Assembly (NCBI GenBank): GCA_016712105.1
Contig: JADJRU010000026.1
Location: 1 to 64,000, forward strand
Source of the DNA: Ahniella sp.
GTDB lineage: Bacteria; Pseudomonadota; Gammaproteobacteria; Xanthomonadales; Ahniellaceae
Length of the DNA stretch: 64,000 nt
Reading direction: 5' to 3'
A program made the translations under genes and the position numbers. Below the pieces are notes generated by a model. The model was not told the origin of the DNA, searched no databases, and saw only the letters and a list, made by a program, of their open reading frames with translations. This document shows positions 40,677 to 50,800 of the stretch, piece by piece (positions within the stretch are counted from its first letter, which is position 1; each line of letters begins with the position of its first letter).

Positions 40677-43163
40677 CCCCTTCCACCGGAATCCGATTCC
40701 CGATCGAGCCGCTGCTGCCGGAGTTGCTGGAGCGGCTGACGGATTCGAATCGACTGGTGCTGGAAGCACCGCCAGGCGCCGGCAAAACCACTCAGGTCCC
40801 GCCGGCCCTGCTCGGCGCTTCCTGGTGCACCGGCAAGATCCTGCTGCTGGAACCGCGCCGAATCGCTGCCCGCGCGGCGGCTGGCTTCATGGCCGAACAA
40901 CGCGGCGAAGACGTGGGTGGCACGGTCGGTTATCGCATTCGATTCGAGAACCGGGTGTCTGCCAAGACTCGGATCGAAGTGGTCACCGAAGGCATCCTCA
41001 CGCGGATGCTGCAGGACGATCCAACCCTCGACGGCATCAGCGCGGTGTTGTTCGATGAATTCCACGAGCGCCATTTGCACAGCGACCTGGCCTTGGCGCT
41101 TTGTCTGGACGTCCAGGAAAGCCTGCGCCCGGATCTGCGTATCCTGGTCATGTCCGCAACGCTCGACGGCGAACGTCTGGCCCGGTTTCTCGATGCGCCC
41201 CGGTTGACTGCCGAAGGTCGGGCGTTTCCGGTCACGGTTGCGCATGTACTCGCGCGGGCGAACGAATCACTCGAACTGCACATGAAGCGCGTGATCAAAC
41301 TCGCGCTCGACCAGCACGAAGGTGACCTGCTGTGTTTCCTGCCCGGCAAGGCCGAAATTGAACGCACGCGTGCCCATGTGCAACAGGAATCCTGGCCGGT
41401 GGATGTGCTGGCCTTGCATGGCGAACTCAGCGTCGATGATCAGGCGCGGGTATTGCGGCCGGGCGCGAGACGGCGTGTCGTGCTGGCCACGAACGTCGCC
41501 GAATCGAGCCTGACGATCCCGAGCGTTCGGGTGGTCATCGACTCCGGGTTGGCTCGTGAGCCCGCGTTTGATCCGGGCAGCGGGATGTCACGCCTGGAAA
41601 CCGTATCGATCGCACAATCATCGGCCACCCAGCGCGCAGGCCGCGCCGGGCGTGTGGCCGAGGGCCACTGTTACCGGCTCTGGCCGGAGTCACAGAGACT
41701 GGAACCCGGCACACGCCCTGAATTGGCGCGTGTGGAACTGAGCGGTCTCGCGCTGGAAATCGCAGCCTGGGGCAGTACCGCACTGCGTTTTCTCGATGCA
41801 CCACCGGCCGGCAATCTCGCGCAGGCGCGCGAACTGCTGGTGACACTGGGCGCTTTGGACATTGAGGGTCGCATCACCGATATCGGCCGAAAAGTGCTCG
41901 CACTCGGCACGCATCCACGTTTGGCACTGGCTTGCCTGAAGGCACCCAAACCGCTCAAGTCTTTAACCTGCGACCTGATCGCCGTTCTGGAAGCACGCGA
42001 CCCGATGCGCGGTGAAGCGCGATTCGGGGATGACCTCGCCGATCGATGGTTTGCCTTGTGTGATTTCCGGCAGCAGCGGATGGATTGGAATCGTGCCGAC
42101 CGCAACGTGCTGGCGCAGATCGACCAGAACAGCCGCCAGTGGCATCGCCGGCTGCATTGTGATCCCGGGCGCACGGGACCTCGATCGATACGCTCTGGGT
42201 GAAGTGCTGGCGTTTGCGTATCCGGATCGGATTGCGCGTCAGGACCCGGGTAATCCCGAGCGTTACCAGCTCGCGAATGGCCGTGGCGCGAAACTGCGCC
42301 AGGGTTCGCAACTGTATGGTGAACCCTGGCTGGTCATCGCCGACATCAAGTTCGACGAACGCGACAGTGTCATCCAACGTGGGGCACGCCTGGACGAAAC
42401 CATTCTGCGCCAGCACTTTCCCGAACGTTTCAGCAAACGCACCACTCTCAGGTTCCTGCGTGAATCCAAAGCCGTGGATGGTGTCGAGGAACAGCGTTTC
42501 AGCAGCATCCTGCTGAGTTCGCGGCATGTACCGACACCGAAGAACGCCGAGACCACGGCGCTGCTACTGCAAGGACTTCGCGAACTGGGGCTGGACGTAC
42601 TGCCGTGGTCGGAGTCGTTGCGGGAGTTCTGCGCGCGCGCGGAGTTCCTGCGCAAGACAGCTCCCGAGCAGGACTTTCCTGCCTGCGACGAAACACACCT
42701 GCTCGAATCGCTGGACACCTGGCTGGCGCCGTTCATCGAGGGTGCCACGCGCATCAGTCACATCGACTCCGAACACCTCGGCAACGCGCTTCGTGCCCGG
42801 CTGGACTATTCGCAGAAACAAACGCTGGACCGCGAGGCACCACGCGAACTGGAAGTCCCCAGCGGCATGACACGCCGCATCAGTTACCTCGAAGGTGATA
42901 TTCCAGTGCTGGCGGTCAAGCTGCAGGAACTGTTCGGCCTGGCCGACACTCCGCGGATCGGATTCGGTCGTGTGCCGCTGCTGCTGCACCTGCTGTCGCC
43001 GGGCCAGAAACCCATTCAGGTCACGCGTGATCTCAAGGGATTCTGGGACCGGACTTACGCGGAAGTGAAGAAGGAATTGAAGGGCCGCTATCCGAAACAT
43101 CCCTGGCCGGATGACCCCTGGACCGCCAAGGCGACACATCGGGCAAAGCCGCGCGGAACTTAG
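40658..43163 (+). CDS. hrpB: ATP-dependent RNA helicase HrpB, interrupted by one frameshift
   Basis: The N-terminal helicase core has Walker A APPGAGKTTQV, VVTEGILTRML, the DEFH box (LFDEFHERHLHSD), motif III VMSATLDG and the QRAGRAGR motif, all DEAH/RHA-type features. The frame breaks at CCCGGG (42164-42169). Removing one base continues P-G-A-R-D-L-D-R into the HrpB C-terminal domain (ALGEVLAFAYPDRIARQ ... GRYPKHPWPDDPWTAKATHR), the expected family ending. The corrected length is about 834 residues. The start is either GTG at 40658 (19 bp overlap with hemB) or TTG at 40673. Confidence 0.9.
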
Positions 43164-43262
43164 GGAGAGTCTGAATCACTCGCCCTGGACTGATCCAGAC
43201 ACGGCAAATCCGGTTCGGAGGCCCTCCCAGCCCTATCCAAAGTCAGTGGTCTTCCTGTTGCA

Positions 43263-43283
43263 CCCGACCTAGTTGTTGTCGGG
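43263..43283. promoter_or_regulatory. Hairpin in the leader of the giant surface protein
   Basis: CCCGAC and GTCGGG are separated by a 9-base loop, ending 14 bases before the ATG at 43298. The downstream arm sits close to the GGGAG ribosome-binding site at 43287, so folding could affect translation. The rest of the 43164-43262 gap has no clear feature. Confidence 0.35.
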
Positions 43284-43297
43284 CACGGGAGTTCATC

Positions 43298-46200
43298 ATG
43301 CAACCGTTCGATCTCGCGACCAGCCGGCGACCACTCGCCTGGGTCTCTACAAACCGTCCTTGCACTCTCGACCAGCAGCGCGTGTGCGGCGGTATTCACG
43401 GTCGACAGCACGGCGGATACCTTCGACGCCGGCAACACCAACTGCGTGAGCCCCTGCACACTCCGGCAGGCGATCACGACAGCGAACAACACGGCCGGCA
43501 ACGACTCGATTGCCTTCAACATCCCGGGAACGGGTGAACGCGTCATCACGATCCTGACGGCCTTGCCGACGGTGGTGGACACCACAGTGATCGACGGCTA
43601 CACCCAGCCTGGAACTGCGGTGAAGACGTCGCCGAGCACCAGCAATGCGGTTCTTATTGGTGCGTGTCCAGGGCGGAGCCGGCTTGCCCGGTACCACACG
43701 CGGACTGGCGCTCTGCGGGACAAACAGCACGATCCGCGGGCTTTCGATCGGTGGTTTTCAAGCCGGTTCGCTTGCCGGCGGCACGAGGGTCGACGGCACC
43801 GATTGTCCCAGCCCCGCATCCGGCCACACGTTCGCCGGCAACTTCATAGGTCTGGCTGTCGACGGCAACACCGACATCGGCAGCGGCATCGGCGTCAACC
43901 TGCTGAGCCTGGCGAACAGCGTCGTGGGTGGCAACACGTTGGCAGATCGGAACGTGATCTCGGGATGGTCGAGCGGCATCAACATCTCCAACTCCTCGAC
44001 CGGCATCCAGGTCCTGAACAACATGTTCGGAACGAATGCCGCCGATACGCTGTCGGTGCCCAATATTGGCGGCGTGTCCCTGGGCGCGGCCGTGACCAAC
44101 AACACCATCGGCACCGCGACGGCGCCGAATCTGTTCGCGAGCAATGGCCGCGGGATCTCTACCGGAACAACGGGCAACAACAATCACTGGACGGGCAACC
44201 TGTTTCGCGTCAACACGCCAGGCATGGCGGTTGACCTTCATGGCAACAGTGGCGTCAACCTTAACGACACCAATGACAACGACTCCGGCTTCAATGGGTT
44301 GCAGAATTTCCCGGTCATCACGAATGCCACGGCGACCGGAACCGACCTCATCGTTACGGGCACTCTGGACGTCGGCAACGCCAGTGACCTGGCCTATGAA
44401 TTGTCAATCCATGCCACTGATCGGTGCGACGAAACCGGACATGGCGAAGGCGAAATTTTCCTTGGCGTGGAGACCCGCAATCTGCGGACCACATCGGAGG
44501 CGTTCACGCTGACGGTGCCGTACACGGGCCCGAACGGCGGCAGGCGCGCGATCACCATGCTCGCGCGACATCCGACGAACGGCTCGTCCGAATTCTCGCA
44601 GTGTTTCCTGTTCGAGTCGGGCTCACCACTGGTCGTCAATTCGACCAACGACATTGCTGATGGCATCTGCAACGCAGCCCATTGCAGTCTGCGCGACGCC
44701 CTGCTGCAAGCGAACGGACAACCGGAGCGCGATGAGATCACGTTTGCCATTCCCGGCGACGGTCCGCACCGGATCACGCCTTTGTCGGCCTATCCGGCGA
44801 TTATCGAAACCGTGACGGTCGATGCTTACTCCCAGTCCGGCGCAGCGGTCAATACGCACCCAACCGAGAGTAACGCCACCCTTCGAATCATTCTCGACTT
44901 GTCCCTGTCGAGCCAGGCTGGCTTCACGGTTGCCGGCGCCGGATCAAGGTTTCGTGGCCTGTCCGTGGTCAATGCCGACGCGGTCGGATCTTCCGTCTTC
45001 ACGGCCAATACAGGCATCGATCTGCACGGCAACTGGTTTGGCGTCGAACCCGACGGCACCACCGCCACACCGATGCTGCGATCGGCATTGACGATCGCCG
45101 GTTCGCCGACATCTGTCGGCAGCAACGATATAGCCGATCGAAACGTGTTTGCCGGGTTCACATCTTCCACCGTCATTTCGGTCGGAGATCTGAACACGAC
45201 CAACCTGCTGATCGAGGGAAACCTGTTCGGGTTGCTCCCGGATGGCGTGACTGCCGCACGCAACAACACTTCGGCTTCGACTCTGGCCGGCAACAACAAT
45301 CCGATGATCGTCCGGAACAACACCTTCGGGTGTTCGGGCCTGCATCTGAACGCCTTCGGCACTCTGGTCGAATCGAACCGTTTCGGACTTGCGTCAGACG
45401 GACAAACCATTCCGACCGGAGTCTGTAATGCCGGCCGTATCCAGCCGCGAAGTAATGCGCGCTTCGTGACGAACCGGATCGCTGCGCCTGGTAATGGCGG
45501 AAAGGGCATCGAGCTGGGCACGAATACCGTGGGCGTGGTCCTTGATCGCAACACCATCTTCGACGCTCACGATCGAAATCGACCTCGGCAATGACGGCCA
45601 GACCGCCAATGACGCATTGGACACCGACACCGGTTCCAACAACCGGCAGAACTTTCCGGTTCTGACCCGAGCAGAACGGATTGGCGGGCTTCAGCTCGAA
45701 GTGGATGGCGGATTACATTCCCTGCCGAACACAGCGTTCCAGTTGCAATTCTTCGCCGATGACTCCATCCGTCGCATCACATCGAATACTCCTTTTGCCG
45801 GTGCACGCTGGGCCAGTGACGATGTACTGACGGTCACGACCGACGCCTCCGGCAATGCCAACTTCACCGATCTCGTGCTGGACTTTCCCGGCGCGGGATC
45901 CCTGGGCGTTCTCAGCGCCACGGCGACAAGACTGGATGGCACCAATCAATTGGTGGAGACCAGCGAACTGGGGCCAGCGGTCACCACCTTTGCTGCCGCG
46001 GTCGATTCATTCGTGGTGACCAATACGGCGGCGATCGGACCCGGTTCCTTCCTTGCTGCCGTCCAGGCCGCCGAAGCGCACCCGGACAATGGGACGACTC
46101 GCGACCGGATCACTTTTGCGATTACGGGCACCGCGCCGCATGTCATCACGCCTGCGCTGTCGACCATGACCATCACCGGTCGTGTCGCCATCGACGGCTA

Positions 46201-48577
46201 TTCGCAGTCGGGTGCGCAGGCCAACACGGACGATACCGGCACCAATGCCGCGCTCCCGATTGAACTCCGGAATGTATCGCTGCAAATGGAAACCAGCGCC
46301 GATGCCATGGTGCAGGGATTGTCGATCTCGACCACCAGCACCGTCAGCCAGCCTCTTCTGCGGCTTGGACCGGGCTCACGCGTCCTCGGCAATTTCATCG
46401 GCGTCCGCAGTGACGGCACCACCGTTGCTGCTTCGTCGACGGCGGCAGCGCTGATCGACTGCGTCGTCGGTTGCGGCGAGATCGGCGATGGCACGAACGC
46501 GGGCCGCAACCTGATCGCGAATCCGACCAGCAGTGATGTCAGCGCGATCCGCGGCGGCACGGGCACGGCGAGCATCATCAACGGCAACTTGATCGGCATA
46601 CGTCGCAACGGCACACAGGGGCTGTCCAACGTGGCGAGCACTGTGTCCACTCCGTCGGCAACCACCACTCGCGCTATCCTCTCGCGCGTTGCCACGGCGC
46701 CCGGTGATCTTGTGACCGGCAACGTCATCGGCAGTGGCATCGTCGGCATTCGTGTCGAAGGTCAAGGCGCACGGATTCAGGACAACCTGATTGGTGGCCG
46801 CGTCGTTGCCGGGACCATTTTTTCGTTCCGCAGCGCTTCGGCAGGCGTCTGGATCAATGGCGGTGACGCATCGGGTCAGCAACAACCCGATCCGACAACG
46901 GTGGCGACGCCATCGACGTCGCGCCAGCCACAACTGAAGCCGAATTGTTCAACAACACCTTTGATCGGCAATGGCGGGCTTGCCATTGATCTGGGCAGCG
47001 ACGGTGCCACGCTCAACGATGCCCTGGACGCGGACACCGGTGCAAACGGCCTGCAGAACCATCCCGTGATCACCGCCGCAACACACGATCCTTCGGGCAT
47101 CGTCGTCACCGGCACGTTGACGAGCACACCCGCGACCACGTTCCGGCTGCGATTCTGCTTTGTGCAGACTGCCGATCCGACCAACCGGGGTGAATGTGAC
47201 CAGCCCATTCCCGAAGCAACCATGGACGTGAGCACCGCTGCGAACGGAACCGTTGCCTTCACCACCACTTCTTTCGCACCCGTGGCGGGAATGACCGCCA
47301 TCACTGCAAGCGCTGCCGAACTGCGCGCCGGACGCGAAGTCACCAGCGAATTCGCAGTGAATGCCGCGATCCGTCGATCCGCCACGGTGAATGTGTCGAC
47401 AGCCCCACAACCTTCGCTCGTCGGCCAGCCGTTTACGGCTACGGTGACCGTGAGCAGTGCCGTCGGGGGTTCCGCACCGACCGGCAGTGTCTCGATCACC
47501 ACAACGCCCGATGTGGGTTCATGCACGGTCGCTTCGCTGTCGTCGGGCCTCGGTAGTTGCGCGATTACGCCCACTCAGTCCGGCAACGTTTCGGTGACGG
47601 CGAGTTATTCCGGCAGCACAACCACCCTGCCCGCCAATCAGGCCACGGCGCATCAGATCGACCGGGTCAACAGCACGGTCGCCATCACGAATGATTCCCC
47701 GGATCCATCCACACCCGGCGCATCGTTCACCGTCACCTTCACTGCAACGGCACCATCGGGTGTTCCCACCGGGCTTGTGACCGTACAAGCCAGTGGCGGT
47801 GGCTCGTGCTCGGCAACACTGACCAGCGGACAAGGTTTCTGCCTGCAGACCCCACAGGCCACCGGCAACCTGACGCTGACCGCCGATTATCCCGGCAGTG
47901 CGGAACACTCGGCGAGCCAGGACACCGAGTCCCACGACGTTGGCGCCGCCGCGTCGACGATGGCGATTCAATCCGTCAGCCCCTCACCCAGTGTGTTCGG
48001 GCAACCGGTCACGGTCACTGCACAGGCCAGTGCCTCGATCGGCACACCCAGTGGCCCGATCACTGTCACGGATGGAGCCGGGGCGAGCTGCGAGATCTCG
48101 GGCGGAAGCGGCAGCTGTGTATTGGTGCCGGTCAACGTCGGCAATGACATCACCTTGCGCGCCGAGTTTGCCGGCAATACCGGCCACACGGGCAGTTTTG
48201 CAACCATCACGCATGTCGTGAATCGTGCCGAGGTGGTCCTGACCGTCGGCGTGCCGTTCCGCGCCGACACAGGTATCGGCCAACCCGCGCAGGGCGCACC
48301 GATGCGTGTGCCAGTGACCCTCGCAGCCGCAGCCCCTGGTGCGGGTTCACCGGGTGGGACGATCGTGGTCGAATCGGTTCTAGGCGACGAGATCTGCGTG
48401 ATCGTTATGCCGGAGTTGTTCTGTGACCTGACACCACTTGGGACAGGGCAAACAAACTTCACGGCGAGTTACATCGGCGACACCCGATTCAACGAGCGAT
48501 TGGAACCATTCAGTGCCGACATCCTGCCCAGCCCATTGTTCGGCAACAGCTTCGAGTGCGATGACATTTGTCCTTGA
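43298..48577 (+). CDS. Giant secreted CSLREA/beta-helix and Ig-like repeat protein, broken by several frameshifts
   Basis: Reads as one protein of roughly 1,760 residues once frames are joined near 43342, 43659, 45570, 46890 and 46963. The N-terminus leads into VFTVDSTADTFDAGNTNCVS and a CTLRQAITTANN (CSLREA-type) motif. A second copy, VVNSTNDIADGICNAAHCSL, begins near 44632, and a diverged third is near 46012. Each is followed by a parallel-beta-helix-like stretch with ITFAIPG and D(G/A)Y(T/S)Q(P/S)G signatures. About four Ig-like domains occupy 47.4-48.5 kb. It ends SPLFGNSFECDDICP, echoing the GFE ending of the P-domain protein. Probably a surface or secreted adhesin-like protein; function unknown. 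Confidence 0.8.
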
Positions 48578-48604
48578 TCGCGGCGTGTGTCAGCACGCCG
48601 GTGG

Positions 48605-48852
48605 TTCTTCTACCGCTTGCGGGAGAAGATGCCGAAGCCCAGCAAAATCTGCCGTTAGGCAATATGTTCTTCTCCCGCTTGCGGGAGAAGATGCCGAAGC
48701 CCAGCAGAATCTGCCGTTGGGCAATCTGTTCTTCTCCCGCTTGCGGGAGAAGATGCCGAAGCCCAGCAAAATCTGCCGTTAGGCAATATGTTCTTCTCCC
48801 GCTTGCGGGAGAAGATGCCGAAGGCAGATGAGGAACGCTGGCGACCAGCCAG
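48605..48852. repeat. 62-bp tandem repeat built from the dispersed hairpin element
   Basis: The start TTCTTCTCCCGCTTGCGGGA recurs at 48605, 48667, 48729 and 48791, an exact 62-bp period. Each unit holds the hairpin CTTCTCCCGC-TT-GCGGGAGAAG (the first copy has one mismatch), then ATGCCGAAGCCCAGCA and ATCTGCCGTT(A/G)GGCAAT. Three full units are nearly identical; the fourth runs into the complete element (GCAGATGAGG) that closes with a hairpin at 48889-48912. It lies between convergent genes and is far from a CRISPR in structure (no unique spacers). Confidence 0.92.
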
Positions 48853-48888
48853 CGTCGGCGCCAATCTGCCTTCATCCGGTCTCGACCA

Positions 48889-48912
48889 CCTTCTCCCGTG
48901 AACGTGAGAAGG
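48889..48912. repeat. Right-hand hairpin of the third repeat element
   Basis: CCTTCTCCCG-TGAA-CGTGAGAAGG, one mismatch in the stem, matching the closing hairpin at 11744-11764. It lies 25 bp beyond the 3' end of the DUF1801 gene on the minus strand and may end that transcript. Confidence 0.7.
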
Positions 48913-48936
48913 ATTCTTTTGGCGCCTTGCTGCCAC

Positions 48937-49335
48937 TCAAAGGTGCTGGATCCATTGCCTGAGGATCAGCACGAACGCCTCACGATGTGCCTCGAATTCG
49001 GCAAGATCCTTGAACACGACGGACGCCCGATCCACCGCCAGCCATCGCAGCAGGCGATCGGAATCGTCGATGACCAGCGAGCCTGCGGGCATGGCCCGGA
49101 CCTTGGCGCCCAGATGCAGAATCATGCCGACGCCGCTTTTCTCGCGAAGGTTCGTGGTGGCGAAGTATTCATGCGTCCGGTAACTCGGGGCATTCCACTT
49201 GATGCCCTCGCGGACATCCGGATCACAAGCCAGAACCGTCGAGCGGATCGCCTGAATCAGCGTCTTGTCCGGATGTGTCAACGCGGCCATGAACACGTTG
49301 ACTGCCTCGCTGGTGTCGGCTTTTTTGAGCGCCAT
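48937..49335 (-). CDS. DUF1801-domain protein
   Basis: Start taken at ATG 49335 (132 residues, MALKKADTSEAVNVFMAALT); the longer opening to 49722 overlaps the TetR gene. The DUF1801 pattern is present: REGIKWNAPSYRTHEYFAT in the N-terminal half and VVFKDLAEFEAHREAFVLIL at the end. The family is a small alpha-beta fold of unknown biochemical role (YdhG-like). It lies 8 bp after the TetR gene, so the two are probably co-transcribed. Confidence 0.85.
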   Translation of the reverse strand: MALKKADTSEAVNVFMAALTHPDKTLIQAIRSTVLACDPDVREGIKWNAPSYRTHEYFATTNLREKSGVGMILHLGAKVRAMPAGSLVIDDSDRLLRWLAVDRASVVFKDLAEFEAHREAFVLILRQWIQHL

Positions 49336-49343
49336 GTCGCGTC

Positions 49344-49988
49344 TCAGCGAATGAAACCACTTTCCAGATGATCGATCGCCCGTGCACCCAGCTCCGCAAG
49401 ATCGGGACGTCCGTTGTGGTCGAACCAGTAGCGCATGGTTGCGCGGATGACACCGATCGCCCCGCCGGCCAGCACTCGCGCACGGAGGTCGATGCGAGCG
49501 CCATCCGCCTTGACACGCCGGGATGCGGACTTCATGCCATCCCCGGCACTGGCGAAGTAGCGATGAAACGCCTTCGCCATGGCCTGCTCCCAATCCTCGT
49601 CGATTTCGCGTTCGCGTGCCCGCAAGGCCGGAACCGCGTCGATCAGCCGTTGACGCGCAATCAATTGCCGACGGTGCTGGCTGTATTCCTTCGCGAAGAT
49701 CTGCGCGATCACGTGCAGGCACAAAAGCGGCGACTCGTCGGCCGGCGTGCCGTCAAGCAACTCGGTAAACCGCGACAGACGGTCGGCGCGGTGCGGAAAC
49801 ACCAGTTCTTCCTTGCTGCCGAAATAACGAAAGAACGTACGTCGCGCCACGCCGGCATCGGCGCAGATGTCGTCGAGGGTCGTGGCATCAAACCCCTGCG
49901 CATGGAAACGCGCGAGTGCTGCGTCAACGAGGGCACGGCGGGTGGCGGCTTTTTTGTGGTCGCGAACGGACATCCTGATTCCTGACAC
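49344..49988 (-). CDS. TetR/AcrR-family transcriptional regulator
   Basis: The 214-residue protein (or 209 from ATG 49973) has the N-terminal TetR helix-turn-helix: ATRRALVDAALARFHAQGFD, TTLDDICADAGVARRTFFRY and FGSKEELVF. The C-terminal ligand domain is unspecific in sequence but has the usual helices (RVLAGGAIGVIRATMRYWF). It is divergent from the DUF4166 gene across a 75-bp gap that probably contains its own operator, although I see no clean palindrome. The efflux genes at the other end of the window are not adjacent. Confidence 0.92.
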   Translation of the reverse strand: MSGIRMSVRDHKKAATRRALVDAALARFHAQGFDATTLDDICADAGVARRTFFRYFGSKEELVFPHRADRLSRFTELLDGTPADESPLLCLHVIAQIFAKEYSQHRRQLIARQRLIDAVPALRAREREIDEDWEQAMAKAFHRYFASAGDGMKSASRRVKADGARIDLRARVLAGGAIGVIRATMRYWFDHNGRPDLAELGARAIDHLESGFIR

Positions 49989-50063
49989 GGCGGTTCTGGG
50001 TCAAGATGATCGCCGATCGTCCTCGCGACCGCCATCGACCGTGCCAATCGGCGACAATCGGGG

Positions 50064-50644
50064 ATGGATACCCAAAAACAGGATGCCGTCGAACGTTGGT
50101 TCGGCGCTGGCTTCGACACCCTTCACCCGCTCCTCCGCGCCTTGCATCGGCGCGGTGGTGAACTGCACGGCACCGTCCATGTTCGTTATGGCCGCGGACT
50201 GGCCGGCTGGCTGGGACATCGGATTGCCCGCAAACTCGGTTTGCCCGACGACACGGGCAGCACCAGCCTGCGTGTCCGGATCCATTCCGATCGACACGTA
50301 CTGCACTGGCAACGGATGTTCGGCGGTCGTCAACGCATGGATTCGCGTTTCATTCCGGTCGGGCATTGGCCCGACGGCCATTGGCTCGAACAAACCGGCT
50401 CGCTGCAACTCCGGCTCGCGGTCGATACCCAGGACGGCGGCTGGTCCTGGCGACCGCTGGGTTACCGACTGTCGGGGATTCCCATCCCGGCCTTCCTGAT
50501 GCCCCGGGTCGTTGCCGGGAAAGCCATCGAAAACAACCTCTACCGATTCGAGGTGGTGGTCACCTGCCGCTGCTCGGGGCTTTGGTGTCCTACGGTGGTC
50601 TCCTCTCGCACCAGATCTCCGAACCGGAGCCCGGTGGTGACTGA
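50064..50644 (+). CDS. DUF4166-domain protein, frameshifted near its end
   Basis: The protein begins MDTQKQDAVERWFGAGFDTL and has RHVLHWQRMFGGRQRMDSRF and GWSWRPLGYRLSGIPIPAFL, the pattern of the DUF4166 domain, whose function is unknown. As read, the frame continues to 50750 with low-complexity sequence. Adding one C at the CC near 50563 gives VVVTLPLLGALVSYGGLLSH and a stop at 50644, a more family-like ending of about 193 residues. It is divergent from the TetR gene and 156 bp before pfaD. The 50645-50800 gap holds nothing certain but may contain the promoter of the PUFA operon. Confidence 0.7.
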
Positions 50645-50800
50645 CCCCCCAGGATCGCCCGCAAGCCGCGCCCGACGCGGCCTGCAGCGAGACGCCAGGA
50701 CACAACGCCCAAGCCAAAAACCAGACAGCGACCCCCTGTTTGCGGTATAAAGCGCGCCCGCACGATGTGACACTCAGTGCCACTTTCTGGAATTCCGGAC

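Noticed and set aside
48605..48852. CRISPR array
   Set aside because: The repeats are contiguous 62-bp units with no unique spacers, and no cas gene is nearby.
48510..48936. Small ORFs in several frames across the tandem repeat (repeated RRKREKNI-type peptides)
   Set aside because: They only translate the hairpin repeat, lack ribosome sites and contain no domain.
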